From the NCBI GenBank assembly GCA_019915135.1, contig JAHLMK010000006.1, forward strand, positions 1,240,001 to 1,304,000: DNA of 64,000 bases, in the 5' to 3' direction. Position 1 is the stretch's first letter; every line of letters begins with the position of its first letter. The notes below the pieces were generated by a model. The model had not been told where the DNA came from, made no database searches, and was given only the letters and a program-made list of their open reading frames with translations. A program made the position numbers and the translations under genes. This document shows, in pieces, positions 1-12,314 of this stretch. Source of the DNA: Strobilurus pachycystidiatus. Its lineage: Eukaryota > Basidiomycota > Agaricomycetes > Agaricales > Physalacriaceae.

Positions 1-1177
1 TGACTATGAGGTGGTGTTCTCAAGAGAGGTGGAGTCTGCTACACGCTTGTCGCAATCGGACCGTTGTCTTCTTCGGATGAAAACGAAGGAGAGGAGTCTA
101 GGAAGGTCATGGAATCATTGCAGACGGATGTGTCGTCTTTGTCACATACCGAGGATAGTGACGGAGATGAAGAGTTTTGGAGGGTCACGGAGACGGCCAT
201 GGAGACGGCCAAGGCGTTGCAAGATACCAAGTCCTCGTTAGTAGTTACACGATGGTCAGATATACTTTGTAGCGATTGTTTTGTTACTGACACGCTGTAT
301 CGTTATGTATCCCTCATTTAGTCATACAGGACTTCAATTCTTTGAAAACAGTGCTACCTCGACGTCAGAACAGTCGACGTACAGAATGTACTCGGGCGCG
401 ATTACAGGTGCAGGAATACACCGTTAGAAGTCAAATAAACGGACCTTGACAAAATGTTACATTGGGTCCACATCTTGTAAAACAAGTGCCCCGGATTCTG
501 CCATGTGAAGCAGTGGCCCATACGTTCATAACTTGTTGACCATATAGAATGTATGACCGTAATGTGCCTGCAAACAAATTGCTCACAGGCAACATTTGCC
601 ATGGGACAAGCATATCAACAATGTTGAGCAATGGTTACTTGAAAGAAGGACAACTCGTCATGTTTTCATGGGGAGAGAATGAGAGGGAGCCACGACGAGC
701 TTTTTCGAGTTCGACATTAGCGTATCAGGCCCTACCCTCAATATAGGCCTCAATGCTTATTCCGTGCCTGAGCGATATTTTTTATACTGAAGGTCTGCCG
801 CGCCAGCGATCCCATATTCCTGTGTCCTGCGTTTAACGGTCGCCAAATCCGGCAACCAGGGTCGGTTTTGCAGTGTTTGCACCACAAAAATGCCCATTTC
901 GGGCAGATAACGCCGCTCACCCTAGGCGACGACCCCTTCGTTAAGTATGCATTGCCTGACACAAAATAGGCGACACGACGAGCCCTCCGTTGCGCGTTGC
1001 GTCGCTTCCATACATTCCCGTCTAGTACAACGATAGGAGTGAAAGCCCTTTGAACGGCCCGATGTTCTCATCAAAGGGTTTGGATCTCACTCAAACACCC
1101 TTTGTTCCCAACAATATAAGAGACCACGGCTGGAGCCCGGGATTTCACCGCGCAAGAACGCACTTCATATCGTCACC
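1..1177. other. spacer with no supported gene; possible 3' exon of an upstream gene
   Basis: No convincing gene is visible. A short open frame on the + strand (64-321) encodes a Ser/Asp/Glu-rich peptide (LSSSDENEGEESRK...) but starts without ATG and has an in-frame stop just upstream at 7-9. It could be the last exon of a gene that begins before the window, or chance. The remaining ~850 bp show no coding signature, RNA gene or repeat that I recognise. An AT-rich AATATAAGAG stretch near 1112-1121 may be part of the promoter of the MYND-finger gene that follows. Confidence 0.3.
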
Positions 1178-3168
1178 ATGAGCCAATTGAACACCGGCGT
1201 CCCCCCCCGAAGTCTCAAGAAAGAGGTGGCTAGTAAATGGGAGGTCCGTAAAGCGCTACCTCTTAGATCAGCCTGAATTGACTCTACCTTTGAAGGCGGA
1301 AAGCTTGGCGGTTGGAAGAGACGGAGTGCGCGCCTTTGAACGGATGGTTGCACACATGCCACGATTTCCCTCTTTGAAGGCGGCCGTCCTTCGCTGCGCA
1401 CTCCACTGGATGGGCCAGAGCACTCTGCCTGATCTTATGCAGGAGGAGAACGGGGTTTTGCAGATGCAAGGCGTTTGTCTCCACGGACTTTTCAGGCTCT
1501 GGGAGATGCGTTTGCTCCCCATTGGTGACATCCGACGCATCTTTCCTACTGTTGTCGCCTGTGCCAGTCGTTTCTACGCGGGCTTTGTACAACCAGCCTG
1601 CACGATAACGTCTGAGATCGGATGCATGGGTGCAGCGACTGCTAAAATCCTTTTTCTTCCCTTCAGCGAACTTGATCCAAGCTGGTTCTTGAAGCACGTC
1701 TTATCCTCTCGCCGCTGTTACGCTGCACTTGTTGCCGCCTGGATCAAAGCAGCTTCGGACCCCATCTACGGCTCTTCCTCCGTTGGCCTCTACCAATGCC
1801 TCTCCATCCTCCACACTCGTTATCATCCTTGGGCAGTCGAGGACTCAGAGCCAGATCTGTGCGATGAGAGCGAGGCGCTTTTCGCTGCGGCTTTGGAGTT
1901 GATACCGGACGCGGCGTACGCCGGTGTTGCCCAAAGAGCTGCTGGCGAGCTGCAGGCGCCGAGCGCTAGCTTGATGCCCGTGTTACCGCTCATGTTACGC
2001 ATTACGGTGTTCTCCACCAGGGCCGAAAACATATTCCTAGCCAACAACATCCCATCTTGGGTGTCTTGGCTATTTCCCCGCCTTGTCAACATGACGACGA
2101 CCGGCAGCACAGCGCCTAGTTCCGAGCTCGGGAAGAACATCCTTGCATGCCTGCGTTACTTGGCCGCGTCTTGTATCACTGCTCCGCGTTGGGTTGGCTG
2201 CGTCGTCGCAAAAAACGCGCTCAATGCCCTGGTTCACTTGGACCCGACACTGTATTCCCAAGATCTATGCGAGCCGCTGGGGAGCGCGCAAATACTCCTC
2301 TATCAGCACATTGTGATAGATCTTATTAGCCCAAAGGTGTTCAGACGGGTCAAGCGGCAAGCTGTAGCAAGCGTCGTGCACACGGATGATTTTCGATTTC
2401 TCGTGGGCGAGGGTATGCCGGCGGGGGGTCCTGCTAGAGCTTCAGCGTTCTGGGCGTCTCTGTTGATTGAAACCTACGCGGTCGACTCTGTCAAGGATTG
2501 CATGGACGTTGGCGTTCTGCGCCGCTGCAGTCTCCCCACTGTAAGCTGAATAGGATTCTTGACTTCAAATCCTTGTTATTGACCCGCATCTCACAGTGTG
2601 TCAAAACCAATGCTCGGCAACAATGCAAGAGCTGCCGAGTAGAATTGTATTGCAGCCGGGTCTGTCAGTCCGCGGACTGGCGTCGACACCGCTTGTTGTG
2701 CGCCGAGGGAACGGCTGCCTTACAAAGTATGGCCCACCTTTCTTGCTGTGCAGGTTTCTTACTCTAATGGCAGGCGGCCGCTCGCTTCCTCTCAACCAGT
2801 CTCGACATTGGGAGTACGCTTATTTTGAAGCTTTCTTTATTGAATTGGCGCGCTCCAGAGAGAGGGAGCTCGAAACGTATGACTTCTACCATAAGGCCGT
2901 GTTTGAATACGTCAAAGAAAACGCAGACGCACAGCCAGGGGACCTGCTATACTCCATCGATTTTTCTACTTTTCACAGGAAAATCGAGATACAGAGGAGC
3001 CGTCGCATCTCTAAGCAGCTTTCTGGCGGTGATTCGGGGAAGGGAACATGGGACCAAGTGACGATAATTTGGAGAGCTTCCTGGGAGGGGGAAAACGGCC
3101 TATTGCCGTGGCACAGGTCGTCATTCTATTTTAACAGCGCTCGTTTATCTCAGCTTTGTCACAATTAA
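1178..3168 (+). CDS. MYND-type zinc finger protein
   Basis: The gene is spliced. The large exon runs to 2540 and contains a ~420-codon open frame. An intron at 2541-2596 (GTAAGC...ACAG) leads to exon 2597-2726, and an intron at 2727-2773 leads to the last exon, 2774-3168. The frames join exactly. Splicing builds a MYND finger across the first junction: CSLPT from the first exon joins CVKTNARQQCKSC, then YCSRVCQ, DWRRH and RLLC, which supplies the C-x2-C, C-x3-C and H-x3-C ligands. A helical, Leu/Ala-rich N-terminal region of ~400 residues precedes the finger, and a ~130-residue tail follows. This layout is common in expanded mushroom MYND families, where the finger is thought to mediate protein-protein contacts; no enzymatic SET domain is visible. 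The long frame has no good early ATG. I propose the CACC-ATG at 1178 as start, with a short intron ending near 1295 or 1320. That first junction is uncertain; the rest is well supported. Confidence 0.75.
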
Positions 3169-3825
3169 ATACAGGGACTGCTTGGCCACTAGAGGCATGT
3201 GGCGGATATAATGTAACGAATTAGATTTTACTCACCTTTTCACATAACTGTGTCCGAAATGAGACGTTTTCGCTCAGAAAACACACGCATGATAAGCAAA
3301 ATGTTCAAAAACACGCGCAATTACAATCTCGGGTTTAAATTCATGTATTGTAGTACGGACCGTGCTGTGTTCTTTAAGGGCTAGATGCACGTAAAAATAT
3401 ATCTATCTATCTATATCTCGTTCACGATGGCATATGTGGAAATACGCGCAGTTTCGTGTTTCGACAAGAATTTGTGATTTCATGCTTGCTCTCGTGTCTC
3501 GGGCACCAATCCTCAAAATTTGTATCATACATATGCAATGTCTATTGAGCCGGAATACAAGCGGAATTGGCATAGAGCGTGTAAGGGCCTAAAATAGATG
3601 AAATTGGCAGAAAAATCGCAAAAATCAGGAATTCACGTCACAAATTGTGGCTCATTGCTTAGGGAAACTCACAAATTGGTTTAAGTCAATATAGGAAGTC
3701 GCAGAGATAGCATTGGGAGCTTATGGTGCCGGTATTCCAGTCAGAATATGCGCTGTCCCGACGTCGACGTCGGTGGGCGCGCGCTTCGGCAACCGCCGAG
3801 ATTTTGATGGGCTCGAGTAAGGCCT
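3169..3825. other. AT-rich spacer
   Basis: Intergenic. It contains a short ATCT microsatellite around 3400-3418 and otherwise no coding or structural signal that I can support. Confidence 0.5.
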
Positions 3826-5940
3826 TTACTCGCGTCTTCTCTCGCTTCCTTCCTCGTCTCTCCTGCTGCTCGCTGGCGCTCCCGCGATTTCCAAAAGCCC
3901 TTGACCAAGAACGACGGACCCTTGGGTATGGCATGGGTTGAGGTGTGTACCCATAGTAGATGGCAGCTGCGGCGCGTGGTATGAGTGCTGATATGGATTC
4001 ATGTTGATTCCGGGATGCTGATAGTTGGTATGTGTCAGTATGTGTGGCGGCAAATGTGGGGTATATGTGGGGTACGTGTTTGTATCTGTTGTCGTCGTTG
4101 GCTGACGCAAGCTGACACTGTCCTCCAGGCGCGGTCTCTGCCTAGCGGCTACTTCCTTGACGCCTTCCATCGAAGCGGCACCCCGCTTGTTTCTCAACGG
4201 GCCAGGATTCAAACTAGATTCTGGGAAAAGACCAACACTCGTGATAGCAGAGAATTGTTAGCGCGGCGTTGGACGAGGCGTCTGCGCTTGACGCGAAGCA
4301 CTGTCAGCGGTGACTTCTGTGGGGAGAACGGCGGCCGTAGGTGGATCAGCAACATTCGAACGCGCGCTCCTGCGTTGTGCTGGCGTTGGGAGATCCGGAA
4401 TGTTGAGGAGAGATGTGTGAGTGTATAAGTCATCGCCCAGCTCTTCCCATTTGAGAATTCTGGCTAATGCCGACTTCAGCGTCACCGGTCCAATTGAGGC
4501 TAATATCTCGCAAGCCTCGTTGGACAACAAGGCGTCAGACGACCAACAACGACCAACAAGTATGCGGATACTTCTCCCGTTTGATTTTCTTACGCCAGGC
4601 GTACAGCGAGGCTCGGACACTTGAGACAGGCTCGCCCTTCTGGATTCCTCTGGCACGAGTTCGAGGGACAGGCGCTGCTGGCCGAGCGTGGTCGAAGAGT
4701 GCTGGACAGCAGATTTCGCAGCAGTCGACGCTGAGGCGTGCTGTGTCAATGGTGAGCTAACATTCCATCAAGGCGACGGTAGCATCCAACCTTGATCAGC
4801 AGTATTGTCAAAGGTCTTTTTCAGCATGGCCCGCCGACATGTTCGTACCTGAATGAACTGGTATATAGTTTCTCCATACGCGTCGTCTGCAACTGTCTCA
4901 GAATCCACTGGCTTTGGGACGGGATCATCGTGCTTGCAAGTATGATCACCACGTTGCTGTCCCCGCGAGGTAGCAAACAGTTGCCCCAAACTCTGGCCTG
5001 CACCACGACCGCGACCCCGAGCACGACCGCCGCGACCACCTCCCGCTCTACCACCGCGGCCACCGCGACCATTTTTTCGGGCAGGGATGTGACTGTTATC
5101 CGCTGGCTCGCTGATAGCGGTCGCATTGGGATCGGACGTGAATGCGGACTTCTCGACTAGCATAATGGCAATTCCTGTTCGTTTTGGGCCCCTGGCTGCC
5201 CTTCCTGCCCGCTGAACCCAACTGGATTATGAGCTTGGTGCTTTCCACTGCACAACAACATCAACATCCGGAATGTTACATCCCTATAGAATGGTAAGCC
5301 AAGGTCTTTTGTGTCTAAAGTCATGTCCTCACCATACTAGCGGCATCAGTGCATATCAGAATGCGTATGACACCGGCCTTGAACAGCTTCATGGCGGCGT
5401 CGCGATATTCATGCGACATGACCGCGTTGTACGGTCGCACAACACCCAGATCTCGAAACGCCTCGGGAACGCGAGCATTCAGATAATCGGACATACGGAC
5501 GCCATCTTGTACATCATCGGAGTATATGAACGTCTTCGGTATCTCCTTGAGTGACCTGATCGTGATAGGCACCGTAAAGTCGATGTCCCGGTACGTGTTC
5601 ATTGCATGCTGCATGGACCGTACAATCTGAGAGACATTAGATCGGTCATTCCCTACGCTCACAAATTTGTAGGTCTTTGAATCCATCTCCAGCGTCTTGA
5701 CGATGTCACGGCGAACACGAGGAGTGAGCGTTGCAGAGACGGCCGCGAAGGGGGTGGACTTGGGTAGGAAGCCGCGGATCGTGCCGATACTAGTATACTT
5801 CTTTTGAAAATTGGCGCCCCCGTGGTAATTGCAATGTGCTTCATCAACGAAGACCGAGAGGACGGCCAAATTCTGACCTGCGCAAGACACATCCGCCACA
5901 CATCTACCATTGCACCTATTCAAATCCATAAATTCCGACT
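3826..5940 (-). pseudogene. RecQ-like ATP-dependent helicase, truncated and interrupted
   Basis: Read on the minus strand, the exon at about 5321-5935 contains a DEAH box (FVDEAHC), a motif III equivalent (VSATLTP) and a motif V-type segment (ILICTDAASM). After a ~50-nt intron (about 5281-5330) the frame continues GCNIPDVDVVVQW and then motif VI, VQRAGRAARG. Between them lies an in-frame TAA (plus positions 5227-5229), where relatives of this family have a hydrophobic residue. Further exons (5163-4768, 4749-4258, possibly 4212-3826) carry an RG/RGG-rich linker, a conserved-looking C-terminal segment (EACEILASIGPVTL) and a Pro/His/Thr-rich tail. The N-terminal lobe with Walker A and motif Ia is missing; tandem repeats stand in its place. 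RecQ-like helicases are highly amplified in Agaricomycetes, so a dead extra copy is plausible. The stop plus the missing ATP-binding loop make a functional helicase unlikely. Confidence 0.8.
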
Positions 5941-5954
5941 CAGATGATGCAATA

Positions 5955-6835
5955 CTGGCGCTCCTCGCGCTGAGCAGACCTGAGCAGACCTGAGCCCGCG
6001 CTGAGCAGACCTGAGCAGACCTATGCTCGCGCTGAGCAGACCTGCGCAGGCCTGTGCTTGCGCTGAGCAGACCGGCGCAGACCTGTGCTTCTCGCGTTGA
6101 GCAGACCTGCGTAGACCTGTGCTTGCGCTGAGCAGACCGGCGCAGACTGGCGCTTTCCACGCTGAGCTGACTGGCGGAGACCTGTGCTTCTCGCGCTGAG
6201 CACACCGGCGCGCAGACTGGCGCTTTCCGCGCTGAGCACAGCCAGCGAAAACTGGAGCACCTTGCGCTGAGCACATCGGCGGAGACCTCGCGCTGAGCAG
6301 ACCTGCGCAGGCCTGTGCTTCTCGCGTTGAGCAGACCTGCGTAGACCTGTGCTCGCGCTGAGCAGACCGGCGCAGACTGGCGCAGACCTGTGCTTCTCGC
6401 GCTGAGCAGACTGGCGCGCAGACTGGCGCTTTCCGCGCTGAGCACACCGGCGCAAACTGGAGCACCTTGCGCTGTGCACGCCCGCGGAGACCTGTGCTTC
6501 TCGCGCTGAGCACACCGGCGCGCAGACTGGCGCTTTCCGCGCTGAGCACACCCAGCGAAAACTGGAGCACCTTGCGCTGAGCACATCGGCGGAGACCTCG
6601 CGCTGAGCAGACCTGCGCAGACCTCACGCCCGCGGAGACCTGTGCTTCTCGCGCTGAGCACACCGGCGCGCAGACTGGCGCTTCTCGCGCTGAGCACACC
6701 GGCGCCGACTGGCGCTCCTCGCGCTGAGCAGACGGACGCGCAGACTGGCGCTCCTTGCGCTGAGCACACCGGCGCCAACTGGCGCTCCTCAGACCGGCAC
6801 AGGCCGGCGCTCGCGCTGAGCGACTGAGCAGAACT
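5955..6835. repeat. GC-rich tandem repeat (24-37 bp units) next to the helicase relic
   Basis: About 880 bp are built from degenerate repeats of the core CGCTGAGCA-(G/C)AC followed by CGGCGCGCAGACTGGCGC or CTGCGCAGACCTGTGCTT and then (C)TCG. Unit lengths vary (roughly 24, 34 and 36 bp), so the reading phase rotates. All three minus-strand frames remain open over long stretches and give Ser/Ala/Arg/Cys-rich low-complexity peptides (SARSTGLR, SAQREHRS). The block abuts the first recognisable helicase exon. The open frames are a property of the repeat composition and are not evidence of a protein. Confidence 0.85.
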
Positions 6836-8114
6836 TTTGCGCACTGAGAGAGGGTGGGCCTATGGGTGTCTGAATTTGACTGCTCGTGCTACGTCAGCAT
6901 TGTCTACGCTCGTTTGTATTTCAGATGATGGCGGTACTTTATGATTGTCCAACCTTTGGAGCCGGAGGAGAAGCTGGACAAAGTTGGGCCTTTTATGTTT
7001 ACCCTATATTGACTGTCTTGTTCTTGTGCATCAACAAATTTTTGGGTCTGTGGCGCTTGCTTGGTTGCTTGTGGAGCTTGAAATGTAAAGATTGACAGAG
7101 TATACAGGCCTGCATTCTTTATTCCTAAAAGCACACAAGATGCCCATATACCTTTACTGCGAGCGATACAATTCTGTGAACTAATATGCACATTTGAATT
7201 TTGGATTTTTCAGATGTTTTACATATGTTTTTCTATTATATATTTCAAGTAAGTTTTCATCAGATTTATACATAGTTTATTTATTGATAATCTATCTAAA
7301 AGTTTCAAGTTTCAAATCTTCTCAGGAATTCTATATAAAATCTACACTCAGAGTTTTCACGTATAGATTTGCATGAAAATTTACCTGTAAATTTCAAGTA
7401 AAATCCAGTGAAGGATCCTAACGTGAATTTCAATAGATATAAGAGAAAATTCATTATCTTTTTCATTGGTTGGAATACTACAAAATTTGATGAAAATGCC
7501 AAATTGACTACCTAGGATATTTCATGCTGGTTTCTAGGTTAGAAAATGGTGAAACTTCCGATATCTAGTATTTGGATTTTCTATCACAACTTTGACACTG
7601 TCTTTCATCTTTATTTTCACTGTCAAATCTTCTCAAAATTGATCTGGAAAAAATTTGAAGTTTTCACCTCAAAAATTCGTAAAAAAAGGGTGGATTTATT
7701 CACCAATAATTTCACCCCTAAAATCTGAAATCTTCACCCAGTGAGGGGCGTCCCGCGCGATCTTACCTATCGGCGTGCTTTTATTTGGAGATGCTAATCT
7801 GGCCTGCAACAATTCTTGTCTCATCTCTTATGCCCTTGTTTGCGCTGTATAAGAGATGTCGTACAAGCCGAACTCCCGGCCAAACCGCGCACTGGGAACG
7901 GACTTAGAAGCCACACGAGGGCATTGACATATCTCGGGGTGCGCGCCATTGTTCGAGCACCTCACGGTCGTGTCCTTGTTCGCCGGTTTGTGTATTCGAC
8001 ACCTACTACGTCACACGTGGTTCAGCAGTCTTGTCAGCGAAAACTCACCGTGATGCCCTTTCCAAAGATGAAACGGTTGTTGTTCAGAAACGTACGACGA
8101 CCAGAACGGCTAGG
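6836..8114. other. AT-rich spacer
   Basis: Mostly AT-rich non-coding DNA; 7190-7740 is strikingly T/A-rich with many TTTCA/TGAAA words. No transposon ends, RNA genes or coherent coding exons could be recognised. Short open frames here are compatible with chance. Confidence 0.4.
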
Positions 8115-8516
8115 TTACCTGGCTACAGAACGGCGTCGGAGTCGGTGTCGCACCCCGATACGAATCGTAACCGAACTGTTCATTGAACTTGTTCTAAAGT
8201 CGGTCAAGAAGATATCAAGAGCGTACCCCAATTCTTTGGCGCCGTAAATAGAGCAGCGCATTGGGTTCTCCAGAGACTGAAGTTCTTCTTCAAGAACGAT
8301 TTGACGGCGCCTTCCGCCTGTCACTTGTATCAGCTTCAACGACCTCACTCGACTCCGAGTCTCGACGATCTGGACAAGTCGTTGAACAACACTTGTAGAG
8401 ATGGATACTCGAGGAGAATCAATGTCTGCGCAGAAGCATCCCAGGAACTTATCAGCTGTGACAGTCTGTTGATCCCGAGTGAAGTAAGCGTATGTAGGTG
8501 GCGCCTCTGGAGTCAT
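8115..8516 (-). CDS. hypothetical protein, possibly a gene fragment
   Basis: A 133-codon open frame on the minus strand begins with a proper ATG (MTPEAPPTYAYF) and has balanced amino-acid content (a DKFLGCFCADID segment, then an Arg/Val-rich middle and an Arg-rich end). No domain is recognised. It may be one exon of a longer gene, or a relic, because the sequence past the stop still reads somewhat protein-like in another frame. Codon composition is not decisive. Low confidence. Confidence 0.25.
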   Translation of the reverse strand: MTPEAPPTYAYFTRDQQTVTADKFLGCFCADIDSPRVSISTSVVQRLVQIVETRSRVRSLKLIQVTGGRRRQIVLEEELQSLENPMRCSIYGAKELGYALDIFLTDFRTSSMNSSVTIRIGVRHRLRRRSVAR

Positions 8517-9666
8517 CTATCAGTGCATGTGGTAATCCTGATTATCTTGGCCGTCTTGGGGGCTTGGCTGTGCGAAGCTTAGGGTAGCTGTTGAAGGTGC
8601 TCGGGAATCCGAACCGGGACGCTCAACAGTATCAGCAGGGGTCGTGAAAATGAGAGAAAGACTTTACTTCGAGGCATGCCTCAAACCATAGTATCAGTAG
8701 ACGGAGAGGCAATCGGTCACACGAGCTTCGAGGATTGGGGCCTGTAGGCTATTGGTCATGACATCCACTGCATTAGTCAATGCCGAGAAAGATGCCGCGG
8801 CGCATCCGAACTCAAGTCGGGATCACATTCAGTCAGCATGCAGTAATATTCAGTCCTCCGTGATGCGCAAGATAGATGACCTGCAAGAGCATACTGTAGA
8901 ATGAACTGGAGGATACTGTAGGCATCAGAGTACGCTATATATTCCAGTAATAATCCATTCATCGCAGGACTAAGTTACATTCCATGGATACAGATATACG
9001 TACCCAAAGCCGCCATCCAGATGCCTCCTTCAGTGTGCATCAAAGATTGATTTTTATGGCCGGAGGCGCGGGGCGTTGCCTCTTGTCAACGATGTCGATG
9101 GGGCTGTAACATGATGAGCGCCCAGTGATCGTGTTACTGGGCTATTATAGCATTTCGTTTTGGAAGGGTAAATATAGACCGTGTGTAGAATACCAGTTGA
9201 AGGCACCGGTCGACTAGTGTTCTGAGTATTCAGGCTAGGTCTACGCAGTGCGTGTTGTCGGGCTGGGCGCGAGAGAGAATGGAGGCTGTGGTCGCGACTG
9301 CGCGTAGTAGTTCGGCGGACGGTTGCCCTCGAAATGGGGTGTGGAGTGGGGCAGGATTGATCGCATGACGTAACGTAACCATGTCTATTTCAGGCTCGTT
9401 CCGTATGTTTTCCCCTCTCGTCCAAGGAACAAAAGTCGTGTGCTAGAATCTCACTCGGGGCCGAAATGCCTTTCACCTTGAACGGTCACTGCTGCCTGTC
9501 CAGGACCTTCTGCTGAGCCCCCGGCAGCATTCCCAGTCTTTCAACAGATCCCGCTCGCGCGATTGTCGTGGCATCAGCGGTTTAACCGACTGCGGATTCA
9601 CTGCAGGTTCAGCGCTTGTTCTTCTTATCCGGCACCTTTGCCTGCTTCCCCTTGGCTTCCCCCATC
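8517..9666. other. spacer upstream of the Stealth gene
   Basis: No gene supported. It presumably holds the promoter of the downstream Stealth-family gene, but no clear TATA box was seen. Confidence 0.4.
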
Positions 9667-12314
9667 ATGCGCTGGACGTCCACCTACCTCCCTCTCAGCC
9701 AAAGCGACCCAGGGATTGAACGCATTGAGCTATCCCCACAACACACTACTCTACGGAAGTCTCTGAGGCGCCACTCCTTCCGCACACTATCTATAATCTC
9801 CGTGCTGCTCACCGTTTCCCTAACCATCTACTACTTCGACTTCCTTTCTTTCATTCCGCCGTATACTGTCCCTTCCTCCGCTCAGAGCACTCCTCTCGAC
9901 ACTACTGAGGACTCCGACATCACTGAAAGTCCATCGCTCGAGACCCCTCCACCGGACACCCCACATGGCTGGTACTTCTACAACCAGGACTCTACTTCTA
10001 AATCTCCTCTCATTGACACCTCGGCACCTCGATCCTATCATCCCACTCGCGGGCAGCGCGTGATTAACCGTGAATGTGCCGACCTATGGATAGCTCGAGG
10101 CAAGGTTTGCTATAATATGGCCGACCAGATAGCAGAGGCGTCTGAGGCCGGAGATGATGGAAGAATAGATGTCCTGTGGACTTGGATCAACGGCTCGGAT
10201 CCCTACCTGGCTGACCTGCGTCAGAGTGCTGCTCTCGACGTCGCCCCATGGGAGGACTACGAGGAGGAGGAGGAGATGGAGGAGGAGGAGGAAGACGATG
10301 GCGGAGAGCTATCTGGAGTCGCTGAACACCATTTCCGAGACCACGACGAGCTACGTTACTCCATGCGCAGCGTCTATCAGAATGTCCCCAAGTCCCTCAT
10401 CCGCAAGATCCACCTCTTCACTTCCAGCCTTCCCTATGCACCGATCAATGGTTCCGACGATACTCCCTCCGCAGCAGAAAAGGGACCACAGGGACGCATG
10501 GGTCACATACCGACTTGGTTGAACCTCACGCTCAACGACGTCGAGACCCCCTCGATAAACATCATCCATCACTGGGAGTCTTTCAAGGTTACCGAGAACG
10601 TTCTCGCCCAATACGACTTACCCCCAGGCGACGCTGGCGCTGAAATGTGGAGAGACGCTGTTTTACCCACATTCAACAGGTAAATCCAGCCCCACCGTTC
10701 CTTCATTGATCACACGATTGAATTTTCCGTCTCCGCAGTCTGACTATCGAAAGTCAGTTCACCCACATCGATGCGTTCAAAGATACCGTGCTCTATCTCA
10801 ATGACGACTACTTCATCACCCGACCTCTCAGCGCGGGCGACTTTGCCACACCGCTCTATGGGCCCGTCTTCAGAATACAGCGCAACTGGAACATCGGCTT
10901 CATCGACGTTCAGGGCTGGTACGACTACAAAGCTGATATGGAGGGCGAACAGGTAAATCATATTTTTATCACTCCTTACCGTAATCCTCGACTCCTGACC
11001 ATCAATCAACGCAGCCCACTTTGGAACTATCCAACTGGTACCTCAACGACAGGTTCGGCGGCAGATATCGAAGCTATATTAAGCATGTTGCGCGCTCGAT
11101 GGATGTCAACATTCTGCGGGAGGTGGCGACCATCTGGCCAGATGTTATTGCGACGTCCGGGAGCGTGCGTTTCAGAGCTCGCGGACCTCAAGTCCATATA
11201 GCGTTCCTCCAGATGTACTATCACATCGAGAAACACCGTGAAGCTCTGTCAGTCAATCAGTCTTTCACTCCCGCCTGACAGTTGTCTGATTCTCTGTCAG
11301 CCTCTACTCCTTCTTGATGCTGCGAATCGATGCAGACATGGACGGCAAGATCTCGCCTACCGAAGCCCAAACTTTGCTAGACGAGGTATCTGGGATTACC
11401 GACTTCAATCGCAAACTCTATGGCAACATCGAAGTTTGGAAACCGTATCGTCTCGCCCAGGAGAAGGAGAAACTCGTGGCTGCCGGACTTGATGCGCCTG
11501 CAGAGACGAAGTACCTCTTCACGAGCGCCGACGGCTACCCCTTCGTTCCGGCGACGGACCACCACGAATGGGTCCATTACGCCCATGGCAGTACCAAATC
11601 CATGTGCACCATTGAGCTTGCTAAATGCTTCCTGCCCGGTTTTGGCGAACGCGATGTTGAGTCGGACTCGATGTTCCAGAAGTGGTTGTTCGCTGAGCCC
11701 AAGTGCGGCGACTGTGCGATCATCGCCCTCCTCGGACGCAGTGGCAAGACGGGCTTGAGCGCTTTCTTGCCGCCTCGAAGTGAGAAGGTGGAGGATGATG
11801 AGGAGGTCGATGGGTTGATGGAGGAATACGACACCATCGGCGGCGGAGCCTCGAAGTGGTGGGAAGCGGATTTCACACCCTCAGACGCCGCGCGTCGTAA
11901 CCCTCGTGCCTACGCTGTGCGCAACATCCAGCGGTACTCCTTCGTGATTGGTGAGTCAAATTTCTGCCTTTCCCTGTTGACTTGTCTAAACCTTACTCAG
12001 GTGATACGCCCATGGAATGGTTACAAGTCAAGGACACCTCTATTGCCAGCAAGCTGGAGGAGCTCAAGAACCCCAACGGACGCTGCGCGCTGTTGGCGAT
12101 AAACGACGACGTCAAGGACGGCGCGGAGATGGCACCCACAGATCGATTACTGAAGGATTGGTACCGGGTACGGTGGAGGAACGTCGTCGGGTGGTGGGAG
12201 AGCGGGGAAGAGCATTCGACGACCAGCGAGGGCTGGTGGGGAAGTAGAGAACGAAAAGACTACGCGCCAGAGCGTCGACATCGTCGGATTGGGCGAAACC
12301 ACTCATCATCGTGA
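9667..12314 (+). CDS. Stealth-family sugar-phosphate transferase-like type II membrane protein
   Basis: There are five exons: 9667-10679, 10739-10952, 11015-11247, 11301-11950 and 12001-12314, with GT-AG introns and consistent phases. The N-terminus has a basic stretch and one hydrophobic segment at about residues 39-58, a signal-anchor pattern that suggests a Golgi or secretory-pathway enzyme. Stealth conserved region 1 is seen as DVLWTWINGSDPYL, region 2 as DELRYSMRSVYQNVPK and region 3 as YLNDDYF. Exon 4 starts with a canonical EF-hand loop (DADMDGKISPTE), as in GlcNAc-1-phosphotransferase alpha/beta relatives. An acidic run (EEEEEMEEEEEDD) is inserted between regions 1 and 2. Family members transfer sugar-1-phosphate to glycans or polysaccharides; the substrate here is unknown. 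The start at 9667 (CCCATC-ATG) gives the signal anchor directly. The tail is Arg/Ser-rich. Confidence in the family is high. Confidence 0.9.

Noticed and set aside
5920..6844. Long minus-strand ORFs of 187-507 codons
   Set aside because: The N-terminal parts are translated tandem repeat. Only the C-terminal ~200 residues of the longest one are real (helicase) coding sequence.
8594..8640. Possible tRNA T-arm on the minus strand (GGTTCGGATTCC)
   Set aside because: The flanking bases do not form a 5-bp T stem, and no anticodon arm or acceptor stem pairs upstream.
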